Assembly (NCBI GenBank): GCA_902778275.1
Contig: CACYXE010000008.1
Coordinates: 1 to 64,000, forward strand
Direction: 5' to 3'
From: Oscillospiraceae bacterium
GTDB lineage: Bacteria; Bacillota; Clostridia; Oscillospirales; Oscillospiraceae
DNA: 64,000 bases
Below, piece by piece: positions 45,815 through 54,516 of this stretch. A model generated the notes under the pieces. The model had not been told where the DNA came from, did no database searches, and saw only the letters and a program-made list of their open reading frames with translations. Position 1 is the first letter of the stretch; every line of letters begins with the position of its first letter. Position numbers and translations under genes: made by a program.

Positions 45815-47110
45815 TCAGCTCCTTACCGCTGTGTGCAGCACGTTGTAGGCGATCCGCCCGGCCACGGTCAGGCCGCCGCCGCCCCGCTCCACCAGGAACA
45901 CGAAGGCGTAGGGATGGGCCTCGTCGTTGAGAAAGCCGGTGAACCAGGCGTGGGAGGTGCCGTCGCCGATCTCGGCGGTGCCGGTCTTGGCGCAGAGGGC
46001 CAGACCCGGGAAGGACTCGCTGCCCCCGTAGCTGTAGGCCACGTTGAAGCTCATCATCCGGGCCAGGGTCTCGGCGGTGGATGCCTCCATCAGCCGGCTG
46101 GACTTGTTCTCCTCATCGTCCAGCAGCAGCGTGGGCTCCACCAGGACCCCGCCGTTTGCGATGGCGGAGACGTAGCGCAGCATGGAGAAGGGGCAGACCA
46201 GATCCACGGACTGGCCGATGCCGGACCAGCCCAGCTCCGGGTCGCCCACGAAGTCCGTGGGATAGGCGCCCGCCGCGGTGGGGATGCCGTTGAGCTCGTG
46301 GCTGTCCAGAAAGCCGTAGTCTTTTACATATTTTACCATGGTGTCCTGGCCCATCTGCACGGCCATCCGGGAAAAGGCCACGTTGCAGGAATTGGCCAGG
46401 GCCTGCTCGAAGGTCTGGGAATAGTGCTCAAAGGGACAGGTGACCTCCACCCCGGCGAAGTCGGTGACCCCCTCGCAGTAGAAGGTCCGGTTCTGCACGC
46501 CGTCCAGGTTTTCGATGGCGGCGGCCGCGGTGATCAGCTTGAAGATGGAGCCGGGCACGAAGGCGGCGGAAAGGCCCCGGTTGAGGAAGGCGCCGTCCTC
46601 CGGCTCCGTATCCGGGTCCGCCGGGTCCACCGAGGGGGCGGAGACCATGCAGAGCATCTCCCCGGTCTTGTAGTTGCAGATCAGGATCGCGCCCTTCTGG
46701 CCGATCAGGCTGTTGTAGGCGGCGTTATTGAGCCTCGCGTCGATGCTCAGTTGCAGGGAGCCGGTGTTGCTCCGGGTGGTGCCGTAGATGTGGCTGAAGC
46801 TGCGCATGTTCTGCCAGAAGGCGGACAGCACGCCGGTGCCGCTGCGGCCCCAGTAGTCCCCGGTCACATGGTAGTTGGCGATCCGGGTGGCCCGGTCCTC
46901 AGCGAACAGGTTCTCCGTGGGGCTGAAGGAGGCCAGCACCAGGCCGTTGCGGTCCAGGATCTGGCCGGTGGCCTCGGTGTTCAGGCGGGAGAAGTACAGC
47001 GCCCAGTCCTCGCCCTCGTCCACATAGCGGATGACGTAGGTCAGAACGCCCACGATGACCAGCGCCGCGATCAGCAAGACGGAGACGGCGCGGTTGGTGA
47101 TCTTTTTCAT
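45815..47110 (-). CDS. penicillin-binding protein, PbpA-like transpeptidase
   Basis: 431 aa. An N-terminal membrane anchor (about 8-28), then a class B transpeptidase: SxxK S188-I-F-K191 in PGSIFK, SxN S241-C-N243, KTG at 375-377 (CAKTGTAE). It has no large N-terminal pedestal and is close in size to PbpA of FtsW/RodA-PbpA pairs. It overlaps the FHA-FtsW gene by four bases, which supports a SEDS-PBP couple that polymerises and cross-links peptidoglycan. Confidence 0.93.
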   Translation of the reverse strand: MKKITNRAVSVLLIAALVIVGVLTYVIRYVDEGEDWALYFSRLNTEATGQILDRNGLVLASFSPTENLFAEDRATRIANYHVTGDYWGRSGTGVLSAFWQNMRSFSHIYGTTRSNTGSLQLSIDARLNNAAYNSLIGQKGAILICNYKTGEMLCMVSAPSVDPADPDTEPEDGAFLNRGLSAAFVPGSIFKLITAAAAIENLDGVQNRTFYCEGVTDFAGVEVTCPFEHYSQTFEQALANSCNVAFSRMAVQMGQDTMVKYVKDYGFLDSHELNGIPTAAGAYPTDFVGDPELGWSGIGQSVDLVCPFSMLRYVSAIANGGVLVEPTLLLDDEENKSSRLMEASTAETLARMMSFNVAYSYGGSESFPGLALCAKTGTAEIGDGTSHAWFTGFLNDEAHPYAFVFLVERGGGGLTVAGRIAYNVLHTAVRS

Positions 47111-48990
47111 TTGGCGGCCCTGCCCCCCTTCGCCTTGCCGCCCTTGGCGGCAGGGGTATTCTTAGCGGCGGCCTTGTCCTTGGCCGCTGCGGTGTTTTTG
47201 GCCGGGGCAGTGTTTTTTCCCGCGGCCTTGCCCTTGGCCGCCGGGGTCTTCCCTTTGGATAACTTCGGCCGCTTTTCGGCCATCCGCGGCCCCAGCGGAT
47301 CGTCCACCACGGAGCGCAGCCGCCCGCCTGGGCGCACGGCAAAGCTTGCGTCCTTGCGGTTGTCGGCGCCCTTGATGAAGGCCATCAGCATCCAGCAGGA
47401 CAGCAGGGAGGTGCCGCCCCGGGACACAAAGGGGAAGGTGACGCCCGTGAAGGGCAGGATATCCAGCGAGCCGAACACGTTCAGGGCCAGCTGGGTCAGC
47501 AGGATGCTCATGGAGGCGCAGGCCGCAATGGCGTAATAGGCCGAGCGGCCGTTGCGGGCGCTGCGCACCGCGAAGAAGGCCAGGGTCAGCATGGCCAGGA
47601 TGGCGCACAGGCCGATGATCAGGCCCAGCTCCTCGCAGATCACGGCAAAGACCAGGTCGGTGTTGGCGGCGAAGATATCCTTCAGCCAGCCGCTGCCGGC
47701 GCCCTTTCCGAAGAGCCCGCCCGCCGCGGCGGCGGACATGGCCCGGGTCTGCTGGTAGCCGGTATCGAACACGTCCTCCCACACATGGCCCCAGGAGGCG
47801 AAGCGCTGGGCGATATAGGGCCGGACGCTGACGGCCAGAAATCCCGCCAGGCCCGCCCCGGAGACCGCCAGGAACACGGTGGCGATGGAGCCGGAGCGCA
47901 TGAAGGAGATGACCAGGAAGCTGACGAAGAACACCAGCGCCGTGCCGAAGTCCCCGATCAGGGCCAGGGCCATGACGCAGATGGCGGAGAAGGCGATGAA
48001 GCCGAAGAGGTTCCGCCTGCGGAACAGCTTCTCCAGGGTGGAGGCGCCCACGTACACATAGGCCACCTTGACCAGCTCCGAGGGCTGGAAGGAGAAGCCG
48101 CCGATCTCCAGCCAGTTGCGGGCGCCCAGCACCGCGTCGCTGGCCACCACGTTGACCGTCAGCAGCAGCAGGGCCCCGACGGCGATGGGCAGGCGCACGG
48201 CGGCGGTGCGCTTGAGATTGCGAAGCCACCAGCCGCTCAGCAGGAACAGGGCCACCGCCGCAATGGTCAGCAGGATCTGCTTGTACATATCGCCGGGGGT
48301 GGAGGTGGCGACCACGGACATGCCCAGGGTGCTCAGATAGAAGGCCAGGGTCTCCACCTCGAAGCCGCTGCGGCCCATGATGCGCATGGCGTTGTAGCAG
48401 CTCCACTGGAGCATCATCAGCGCGAAGAAGCCCAGGGCGATGGGGGCCAGATATTCCGCCCGGGCGAAGAAGGCGTGCTGCATCAGCAAGAACAGCTGGA
48501 AAATGCTCAGCTCCAGCAGGGTGACGGCGGGGGAGAAGCGCTTGCCCGCAATGGTGCGGGAGGCGTCCAGCCGGATGCGTTTGTCCTGGGGGAGGTCCTG
48601 GAAGCGGAGCATGTTGCCCTGGAGATTGATCACGTCCCCGTCAAAGACGCACTCGCCCTTGCCACCCACCTTGGTGCCGTTGGCCCAGACGCCGCCCCGG
48701 CCGAACACGTCGTAGACCCGCCACTGGCCGGCGTCGTCCCGGGTCAGCACCGCGTGGACCCGGCGCACGCCGGGCTTTTGGATCAGCAGGTCCGCGCTGC
48801 GGGAGGAGCCGATGATGTTCTCCCAATGGTTCACGGGCAGGGTCTCCCTGCCGGACTTGATATAAGCCCAGGTCTCGGGCTCGTACCGCTCCTGCAGCAT
48901 GGAGCGCAGGCAGCGGATGAGGATGGCCAGCGACAGCAGGATCAGCGCGAACTTCGACGTGGTCAGCATGTATTGCGAAAAGACTTCCAA
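47107..48990 (-). CDS. FHA domain fused to FtsW/RodA-type SEDS glycosyltransferase
   Basis: 627 aa from a TTG start at 48990, six bases after AGGAGGTG; the open frame goes further but has no better site. An N-terminal membrane helix (about 8-24) is followed by an FHA domain (about 45-125: IIGSSRSADLLIQKPGVRRV with conserved S and R, later NGTKV), which binds phosphothreonine. Then come about 10 spans of a SEDS enzyme (ARNWLEIGGFSFQPSELVKV, AGSGWLKDIF, GVTFPFVSRGGTS) and a 55-residue Lys/Ala tail. The FHA suggests control by a Ser/Thr kinase, as in Actinobacteria. Confidence 0.9.
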   Translation of the reverse strand: MEVFSQYMLTTSKFALILLSLAILIRCLRSMLQERYEPETWAYIKSGRETLPVNHWENIIGSSRSADLLIQKPGVRRVHAVLTRDDAGQWRVYDVFGRGGVWANGTKVGGKGECVFDGDVINLQGNMLRFQDLPQDKRIRLDASRTIAGKRFSPAVTLLELSIFQLFLLMQHAFFARAEYLAPIALGFFALMMLQWSCYNAMRIMGRSGFEVETLAFYLSTLGMSVVATSTPGDMYKQILLTIAAVALFLLSGWWLRNLKRTAAVRLPIAVGALLLLTVNVVASDAVLGARNWLEIGGFSFQPSELVKVAYVYVGASTLEKLFRRRNLFGFIAFSAICVMALALIGDFGTALVFFVSFLVISFMRSGSIATVFLAVSGAGLAGFLAVSVRPYIAQRFASWGHVWEDVFDTGYQQTRAMSAAAAGGLFGKGAGSGWLKDIFAANTDLVFAVICEELGLIIGLCAILAMLTLAFFAVRSARNGRSAYYAIAACASMSILLTQLALNVFGSLDILPFTGVTFPFVSRGGTSLLSCWMLMAFIKGADNRKDASFAVRPGGRLRSVVDDPLGPRMAEKRPKLSKGKTPAAKGKAAGKNTAPAKNTAAAKDKAAAKNTPAAKGGKAKGGRAAK

Positions 48991-49077
48991 GGAGACACCT
49001 CCTCCCGCGTACCGATCGAACCAGCTATGCTTGGTTTTGATCGGGATAAAACTCAATAAAAAGCACAGGATTTTATT

Positions 49078-49107
49078 ATTATACCACAAATGTGGGGGCA
49101 TTGACAA
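49078..49107 (-). promoter_or_regulatory. promoter of the FHA-FtsW operon
   Basis: On the minus strand TTGTCA, an 18-base spacer, then TATAAT. Its -35 box overlaps the plus-strand -35 at 49101-49106. Confidence 0.65.
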
Positions 49108-49129
49108 CGGCTGCCAAGTCAACTACAAT
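49101..49129 (+). promoter_or_regulatory. promoter giving a probably leaderless transcript
   Basis: TTGACA, a 17-base spacer, TACAAT; the next ATG follows just six bases after the -10 box, so transcription should start at or next to the start codon. Confidence 0.75.
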
Positions 49130-49135
49130 AAAACC

Positions 49136-49495
49136 ATGGATAAAAAGACAAAAATCTGGATCCTGGTGTTCGTGCTGCTGTGCGCCGTGGGCGTCGGGGC
49201 ATTTCTTTTGCTGCGCGGCGACCGGGAGGGGACGGTGGCGGTGATCTCCGTGGACGGGGAAGAGCTGGACCGGATCGACCTGTCCCGGGTGAAGGAGCCC
49301 TACGATATTGAGGTGCACACCGGCTACGGCCGGAACCTGGTGCATGTGGAGCCCGGCGCCATCTCCGTGACGGAGGCGGACTGCCCGGACCGCATCTGCG
49401 TGTCCATGGGCAGGCTCCAGGGCGGCGGCATCCCTATCGTCTGCATGCCCCACCACCTGATCATCACGATCGAGGGGGGCGAGATCGATGGCTGA
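49136..49495 (+). CDS. NusG domain II-containing protein
   Basis: 119 aa: an N-terminal membrane anchor (about 6-25), then a NusG-II-like beta domain (RDREGTVAVISVDGEE, EVHTGYGRNLVHVEPGAISV, CPDRICVSMG, IVCMPHHLIITIEG). The family occurs in Clostridia next to Gx transporters and FMN-binding proteins. There is no Shine-Dalgarno before the ATG; the -10 box is six bases away, so a leaderless message is likely. It overlaps the transporter gene by eight bases. Confidence 0.85.
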   Translation: MDKKTKIWILVFVLLCAVGVGAFLLLRGDREGTVAVISVDGEELDRIDLSRVKEPYDIEVHTGYGRNLVHVEPGAISVTEADCPDRICVSMGRLQGGGIPIVCMPHHLIITIEGGEIDG

Positions 49496-50003
49496 GCCGC
49501 CCCGTTCCGGGACCCAAAAGCTCACGCTGATGGCGCTGCTCACCGCCATGGCCCTGGGCATCTTCATGCTGGAGGCGCAGCTGCCCTCCCCGGTACCCAT
49601 CCCGGGGGTGAAGCTGGGTCTTGCCAATATCATCACCCTCACGGCCATGCTGCTCCTGGGCCGGAAGGAGGCCGGGGCGGTTCTGGCGGTGCGCATTCTC
49701 ATGAGCGCCATGTTTGCCGGCAGCCCCTCCACGCTGATCTTCAGCGCCGTGGGCGGGACCTTCGCCTATCTGGTCATGTGCGTGCTGACGGCCCTCATCC
49801 CCGAGAAGCGGCTCTGGGTCACCAGCGCCATCGCTGCCGTGGCCCACAACGCCGGGCAGCTGCTGGCCAGCATCTGGGTGGTGAAGACCCCGACTCTCTG
49901 GGTCTACGCGCCCATCCTGGCGGTCTCGGGCCTGATCACCGGCGTGTTCACCGGGCTCGCGGCCATGTATCTGATCCGCGCGCTGCGCAGGCTGCGGCGG
50001 TGA
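49488..50003 (+). CDS. Gx transporter family protein (heptaprenyl diphosphate synthase component I-like)
   Basis: 171 aa, five to six membrane spans. PVPIPGVKLGLANIITL and MSAMFAGSPSTLIFSAVGG are family marks. It is an ECF-type S component by fold and is often found with NusG-II proteins and prenyl or flavin genes; its substrate is not known. The eight-base overlap with the gene before suggests they work together. Confidence 0.85.
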   Translation: MAEPPRSGTQKLTLMALLTAMALGIFMLEAQLPSPVPIPGVKLGLANIITLTAMLLLGRKEAGAVLAVRILMSAMFAGSPSTLIFSAVGGTFAYLVMCVLTALIPEKRLWVTSAIAAVAHNAGQLLASIWVVKTPTLWVYAPILAVSGLITGVFTGLAAMYLIRALRRLRR

Positions 50004-50046
50004 CAGGGTGTTCCGGATCCAAGCGTGAAAGAGAAAAAACCTGAAA

Positions 50047-50098
50047 AAACAACATCTGCCATTTCATCATCTAGATGATGAAATGGCAGATGTTGTTT
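50047..50098. repeat. perfect 52-bp palindrome
   Basis: A perfect inverted repeat with no loop, centre CTAG at 50071-50074; the arms begin AAACAACATCTGCC. It lies after the Gx transporter gene and ends in only three T. It can act as a terminator in both directions, but is longer and more exact than the other terminators here. Confidence 0.85.
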
Positions 50099-50278
50099 GA
50101 TTTCTCATTTCGACCGGGTGACAGGAAAACGAAAGCCAGTTCAAAAAGCGGCAGCAGATGATTTTGAACGGGGAAACCCCATTGGACAAGGGTCGGGTGA
50201 ATGAAATCACCGTCATCATCCAAAAAGCAGAATCAATGGGCGACACAAAACAGCAGAAATTGGACAAAAAGGACGGGA
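50099..50278 (+). other. gap with a vestigial reading frame
   Basis: After a TGA at about 50109-50111 a frame codes for a plausible protein piece (QFKKRQQMILNGETPLDKGR, then VNEITVIIQKAESMGD) and runs to TAA 50302-50304 on the -10 box of the next promoter. An ATG at 50158 lacks a ribosome-binding site. It could be the stump of a lost gene. Confidence 0.3.
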
Positions 50279-50307
50279 TTGACAAAAACTGCCGGATTCT
50301 ATAAAAT
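50279..50307 (+). promoter_or_regulatory. strong promoter of the repeat-rich secreted protein
   Basis: TTGACA, a 17-base spacer, then TAAAAT; the message would have a leader of about 110 bases before the ATG at 50427. Confidence 0.8.
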
Positions 50308-50426
50308 AATAATGAATAGAATCGACAAACGGCCGCGGGAGACCGGGCCGCGTACGACAGGAAGAAAAGGCCGGGCAGGACGATGCACCTGGACTGCGAA
50401 GGGGTGCGCTCGAAAGGAGAGCAAAG

Positions 50427-53411
50427 ATGAAAGCCTGGATCAAAAAAAGCATGGGGTTTGCGGTCTCTCTGCTGCTGGCCTTCGGGCTGAGCGTGAAGGC
50501 CGAGGCTGATTTTAAAGAGCCGGTGACGGAGAGCGTGGAGATCCCCGGAGATCCGCTGCCCGAAACCGAGAGCGCGGCGGCGGTCCGGGGGGACGCGGCG
50601 TCGGAAGACAAAGCCCCGGTCAAGGAAGCCTCGAGTGAGATAATCCAGGGCCAGAATGACTCGGGCGCGGAAGTCCCGGGTGAGGAGATCCAGGGCCAGG
50701 GTGCTTCGGGCGAGGAGGCCCCGGGCAAGGAAATCCAGGGCCAGGGCGTCTCGGGCGAGGAAGTGCCGGGTGAGGAGATCCAAGGCCAGGAAGCCACGGG
50801 CGAGGAAATCCCGGGTGAGGAAATCCAGAGCCAGGGCGTCTCGGGCGAAGAAGCCACGGGCGAGGAGATCCAGAGCCAGGAAGCCTCGGGCGAGGAAGCC
50901 ACAGACAAGGAAATCGCCAAGGGAGTCAAGATGACCGCCCTTGGCGTCAGCGCGCCCGCGACAGGCGGGGATCCGGACGAGGAAGCGGCCGGCGAGGAGC
51001 CCGGTGGCGGAGAGGAAGGATCCGGCGAAGACCGGCTCAGCAAGGGGGCGGCGAAGGGCGTCGTGTCCACCGACGAGGCCGGCAGCGAAAACGGAAGCGC
51101 CAGCGAGACGGACCAGACCAGCCCCAGCATCACCCTGGGAGATACCGTCATGGACGGCAGCCGGGACGAGCACGACGAAAACATGGGCTTCGTGGAGGTC
51201 GGGGTCGGGATTGACCACATCTTTCAGCAAAAGGTCCTGGGCAGCTGGACTTACAGCGCTGCCGACGACTGCCTGTACATGGACAACTACCAGAGCATGA
51301 GCAAGACCCTGAGCACCGAGGGCCGTGGCCTGCGCATCCTGGCCGGGGGACTCAACCGGCTGGGCACGCTTTCCATCGACGGCGATCTGGAGATCGTGGG
51401 CAGCGGTATCTTCCTGGTGGACGAATTGGAACTGACCGAGGGCTGCAGCGTGACCCTCCACGCCAACACCGCGTTCTTTAACGAGGGCGAGGGCAGCGTG
51501 GCCCTGTTCGTCAAGCAGGAGGACGGCACGTATCTGCTGGTCAACGGCAGCCTGCCTGGCCTGTTGATCGACGGGCTTCATGTGCCCGACGACGTGCAGC
51601 TGCGCATGCCCGAAAATACCTGTCTGATGATGGAGTCCGTCTATGCCATCAACAATGGAGAACCTTTCAATCCGGACTATACTTACAGCCGCACAGACCC
51701 GGGCGGTGATAACGTGAGCGTGCTGGCAGCCGAGCTGCGGGCCACGGGGCTGCAAATGGCCCAAGGGGCGGTGCTGCGCATGCAGGGCGTATGCAAGCTG
51801 ATCCTCACCGGCAGCGGCTCCCAGCTTGCCACTGTCGACGCCGACGGGACGACCACTCTTGCCCTTGGGGACTACACCCGGATCGAGACTGTCAACGCCC
51901 AGGGGGATCTCAAGCTTCGGGTTGGGGAGAGTACCAGCATCGGGGATCTGAGTGACCAGAACGGCACCGTGGAGATCACCGGCAGCGGTAACATCCGGCA
52001 AACTGCCCCGGAGCTGACGCTGACCGGGACGGTCAAGGCCGATCTGCGCCTGGCCTCCGGCGTGCTGCGCCTTGGGAAGGACTGCAGCTTCCAAGGCGGA
52101 CTCTCCACCGGCTACTATATGGGCGCGATCTTCGGGATGATCGATGCCCGGGGCCTGGCGATCCTGGACAACCGCAGCGGCGCCGCCACCTTGGATGATG
52201 ACTATACCCCGCTGGTCCGGAGCGTCGGTACTGTCCAATCCCTGAAGGAAAGCTACTCCGGCCAGGTCTCCGGCTACTCCGGCGGGGGCGGCTACTCCGG
52301 CATCATCCTGGACACCGGCATAAAGACCGAGTATTTCTCCTTGGAGACCTGGCGGGTCCGGCCCGTTATCCAGATGTACGAAAATATAGCGGCGGACTAT
52401 CTGACCTATTCTTCCGTGGGCGAGAACGGGGTCCTGGCGGTGGAACAGCCGGGGCGGAACCTCCTGCTCACGGTGACGGCGACGAAGGTTGGTGACCGGT
52501 ACTGTCTGGAGCCGTTCACGATCAGCTATGACATGTTCCAGGAGCAGGAGCTGTTGGCGGACGGCCAGGGCACCTGGCCCAAGATCGTGGAACTGTTGAT
52601 GAAGAACGACGAGGGCGAGCTCTACACCGTGTATCTGCGCGAGAGCGGCGACAGCATCTCCGACGGCCGGGGACTCTGCGGCATCCGGATTTTGGACAGC
52701 ATCTACTCGTTTGACCCCAACGCCGGCGGCAACGCCCTCACCAGCACCAGTGTCAGCTATACCGGCACCGGCGTGCTGGGCGGCAGCGGCGCGGGCAGCC
52801 TGAGCAACGGCGTGTCCCTGGCGCCCAGTTACATCCATACCCGCGTCGAGTCCCACACCGGGGATGACGACGACAACGACAGCGGCGACAACGACGACAA
52901 CAACACTGGGGATAACGACGACAACGACACCGGGGATAACGACGACAATGACAGCGTGGATAACGGCGACAACGACAGCGGGAACGGCAATGGCGGCGGA
53001 GGAACGACCACGACGGATCCGATCCCGAACGGAGAGACGGAGGACGACACGGACGCCAAGGCCGAGGCGGGGGAGAACCTGCGGGCGGTGGCGGAAGCGG
53101 CGGGCGAGGGCTACCGGCTTCGGGCCTTCCGGGGCAAGGAGGAAGTGACCGCGCTCCAGGCGCCGGTGACCGTGCGCATGGCTTGGACAATGCCCGAAAG
53201 CTTTCAGGAGGACGCGCCGGTCTACGTGGTGTTCCGGAATCCCGACGGCAGCCTGTACGCCATCCGGGCCAAGTGGGACAAGGACCGGAACGAGCTGGTG
53301 TTCGACAGCGACCGGGTGGGGGACTTCGTCGTTGTGGTCTTCCCCTGGGACGGGGAGCCCTTCACCGAGGCCTTTTACAAGGCGCTGGCCAAGGTCGTGA
53401 AGTTTGATTGA
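50427..53411 (+). CDS. large secreted repeat protein, 994 aa
   Basis: Signal peptide (1-26, cut after KAEA). Then an acidic low-complexity region with five 15-residue repeats (80-154), an acidic linker to about 240, and a long beta-rich domain (about 250-810) with parallel-strand patterns (SIDGDLEIVGSG, LGDYTRIETVNAQG, LRLGKDCSFQGG) that suggest a solenoid. An Asp/Asn-rich repeat region (about 812-855) and a small C-terminal domain (about 870-994, AFRGKEEVTALQAPVTVRMA) end the protein. There is no sortase motif or C-terminal span, so it is secreted or held non-covalently. AAAGGAG lies seven bases before the ATG. Family not recognised. Confidence 0.75.
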   Translation: MKAWIKKSMGFAVSLLLAFGLSVKAEADFKEPVTESVEIPGDPLPETESAAAVRGDAASEDKAPVKEASSEIIQGQNDSGAEVPGEEIQGQGASGEEAPGKEIQGQGVSGEEVPGEEIQGQEATGEEIPGEEIQSQGVSGEEATGEEIQSQEASGEEATDKEIAKGVKMTALGVSAPATGGDPDEEAAGEEPGGGEEGSGEDRLSKGAAKGVVSTDEAGSENGSASETDQTSPSITLGDTVMDGSRDEHDENMGFVEVGVGIDHIFQQKVLGSWTYSAADDCLYMDNYQSMSKTLSTEGRGLRILAGGLNRLGTLSIDGDLEIVGSGIFLVDELELTEGCSVTLHANTAFFNEGEGSVALFVKQEDGTYLLVNGSLPGLLIDGLHVPDDVQLRMPENTCLMMESVYAINNGEPFNPDYTYSRTDPGGDNVSVLAAELRATGLQMAQGAVLRMQGVCKLILTGSGSQLATVDADGTTTLALGDYTRIETVNAQGDLKLRVGESTSIGDLSDQNGTVEITGSGNIRQTAPELTLTGTVKADLRLASGVLRLGKDCSFQGGLSTGYYMGAIFGMIDARGLAILDNRSGAATLDDDYTPLVRSVGTVQSLKESYSGQVSGYSGGGGYSGIILDTGIKTEYFSLETWRVRPVIQMYENIAADYLTYSSVGENGVLAVEQPGRNLLLTVTATKVGDRYCLEPFTISYDMFQEQELLADGQGTWPKIVELLMKNDEGELYTVYLRESGDSISDGRGLCGIRILDSIYSFDPNAGGNALTSTSVSYTGTGVLGGSGAGSLSNGVSLAPSYIHTRVESHTGDDDDNDSGDNDDNNTGDNDDNDTGDNDDNDSVDNGDNDSGNGNGGGGTTTTDPIPNGETEDDTDAKAEAGENLRAVAEAAGEGYRLRAFRGKEEVTALQAPVTVRMAWTMPESFQEDAPVYVVFRNPDGSLYAIRAKWDKDRNELVFDSDRVGDFVVVVFPWDGEPFTEAFYKALAKVVKFD
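50664..50888 (+). repeat. five 45-bp coding repeats
   Basis: Each unit codes for 15 residues of the type GEEVPGEEIQGQGAS, with small changes (GEEAPGKEIQGQGVS, GEEATGEEIQSQEAS). Near-identical units at DNA level suggest recent duplication and possible strain-to-strain length change. Confidence 0.9.
52858..53001 (+). repeat. Asp/Asn-rich 24-bp coding repeats
   Basis: Units such as GDNDDNDT repeat about five times; the acidic run may bind Ca2+ or act as a flexible spacer. Confidence 0.75.
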
Positions 53412-53472
53412 GGTTTAAGCGGACGGGGGATGCGGATAGCCGCCCCTGCGAGCGGAGGGCTGAGCGCCCCAA

Positions 53473-53504
53473 AAAGCGGACCGTGCAAGTGCACGGTCCG
53501 CTTT
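53473..53504 (+). terminator. terminator of the secreted protein
   Basis: AAAGCGGACCGTGCA, loop AG, complement ending in TTT. Confidence 0.85.
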
Positions 53505-53603
53505 CGCGCTCTTCTATAGCCTGAAACTGAAACCGAAAAACACAAAAGCCGCCGGGGGCGGCGCGCCAGAGTCGTGTCGTGACAGGAAGGGTGATAAGCA
53601 TTA

Positions 53604-53632
53604 TTGACGAAACGCGATTAATTGCATATAAT
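53604..53632 (+). promoter_or_regulatory. promoter of the Mrp/NifX genes
   Basis: TTGACG, a 17-base spacer, then a perfect TATAAT. Confidence 0.75.
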
Positions 53633-53669
53633 AGCAAGGCTACAATTTGAGAAAGAAGGAATCCCTTTT

Positions 53670-54500
53670 ATGAGCGAATGCACCCATGATTGTTCTACCT
53701 GCGGGGAGAGCTGTGCCGAGCGCACGAGCCCCCAGAGTTTTCTGAAGGAGCTCAACCCCTATTCCAGCGTGAAAAAGGTCATCGCCGTGGTCAGCGGCAA
53801 GGGCGGTGTGGGCAAGTCCCTGGTCACCAGCCTGATGGCCTCCGAGATGCAGCGCCGCGGCTACAACTGCGCGGTGCTGGACGCGGACATCACCGGCCCC
53901 TCCATCCCCAAATCTTTCGGCATCACCGAGCACTGCAAGGGCACCGAGGATTATCTGATCCCCGTCACCACCCACACCGGCATGCAGATCATGTCCATCA
54001 ACCTGATCCTGGAAAATGAGACCGAGCCTGTGGTTTGGCGCGGCCCGGTCATAGCCGGCGCGGTGACCCAGTTCTGGACCGACGTGCTGTGGACGGACGT
54101 GGACTTCATGTTCGTGGATATGCCTCCCGGCACCGGCGACGTGCCGCTGACGGTGTTCCAGTCCCTGCCCATCGACGGCGTGGTCATCGTCACCACCCCC
54201 CAGGACCTGGTGGGGATGATCGTGTCCAAGGCTGTGAACATGGCCGGGATGATGAACGTGCCCGTGCTGGGCGTCGTGGAGAACATGTCCTACTTCAAGT
54301 GCCCCGACTGCGGGAAAGAACACGCCATCTTCGGCGAGAGCAAGGTGGAGCAGATCGCCAAAGAGTTCGGCATCGCCCACACCGCCCGTCTGCCCATCGA
54401 CCCGGCGGTCGCCGCTATGGTGGACGCCGGCGAGGTGGAGTCTGTCAGCGGGGAGCATATCGCCTCCATGGTGGACGTGATCGAAAAGCTGGACGCCTGA
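53670..54500 (+). CDS. Mrp/Nbp35-type ATPase, Fe-S cluster carrier
   Basis: 276 aa. The N-terminus carries four cysteines (C4, C8, C11, C15), like the N-terminal cluster of Nbp35. The deviant P-loop is GKGGVGKS at 43-50; VDMPPGTGD and a C-x2-C (FKCPDC) near residue 212 follow, with two Cys that hold a bridging [4Fe-4S] cluster in dimers. It should transfer clusters to apoproteins. The ATG at 53670 follows GAAGGAA. The NifX-like gene follows 16 bases later. Confidence 0.92.
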   Translation: MSECTHDCSTCGESCAERTSPQSFLKELNPYSSVKKVIAVVSGKGGVGKSLVTSLMASEMQRRGYNCAVLDADITGPSIPKSFGITEHCKGTEDYLIPVTTHTGMQIMSINLILENETEPVVWRGPVIAGAVTQFWTDVLWTDVDFMFVDMPPGTGDVPLTVFQSLPIDGVVIVTTPQDLVGMIVSKAVNMAGMMNVPVLGVVENMSYFKCPDCGKEHAIFGESKVEQIAKEFGIAHTARLPIDPAVAAMVDAGEVESVSGEHIASMVDVIEKLDA

Positions 54501-54516
54501 AAGCGGAGGATCGAGC

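Noticed and set aside
43975-47536. Two plus-strand frames of about 650 codons opposite the ABC-F and penicillin-binding protein genes
   Set aside because: Both opposite strands hold well-supported genes; the products have no family features.
50664-50888. 45-bp repeats considered as a CRISPR array
   Set aside because: No spacers; the repeats are continuous and coding.
50067-52856. 929-codon minus-strand frame opposite the secreted protein
   Set aside because: It crosses the palindrome and the strong promoter, has no start signal and mirrors the repeats.
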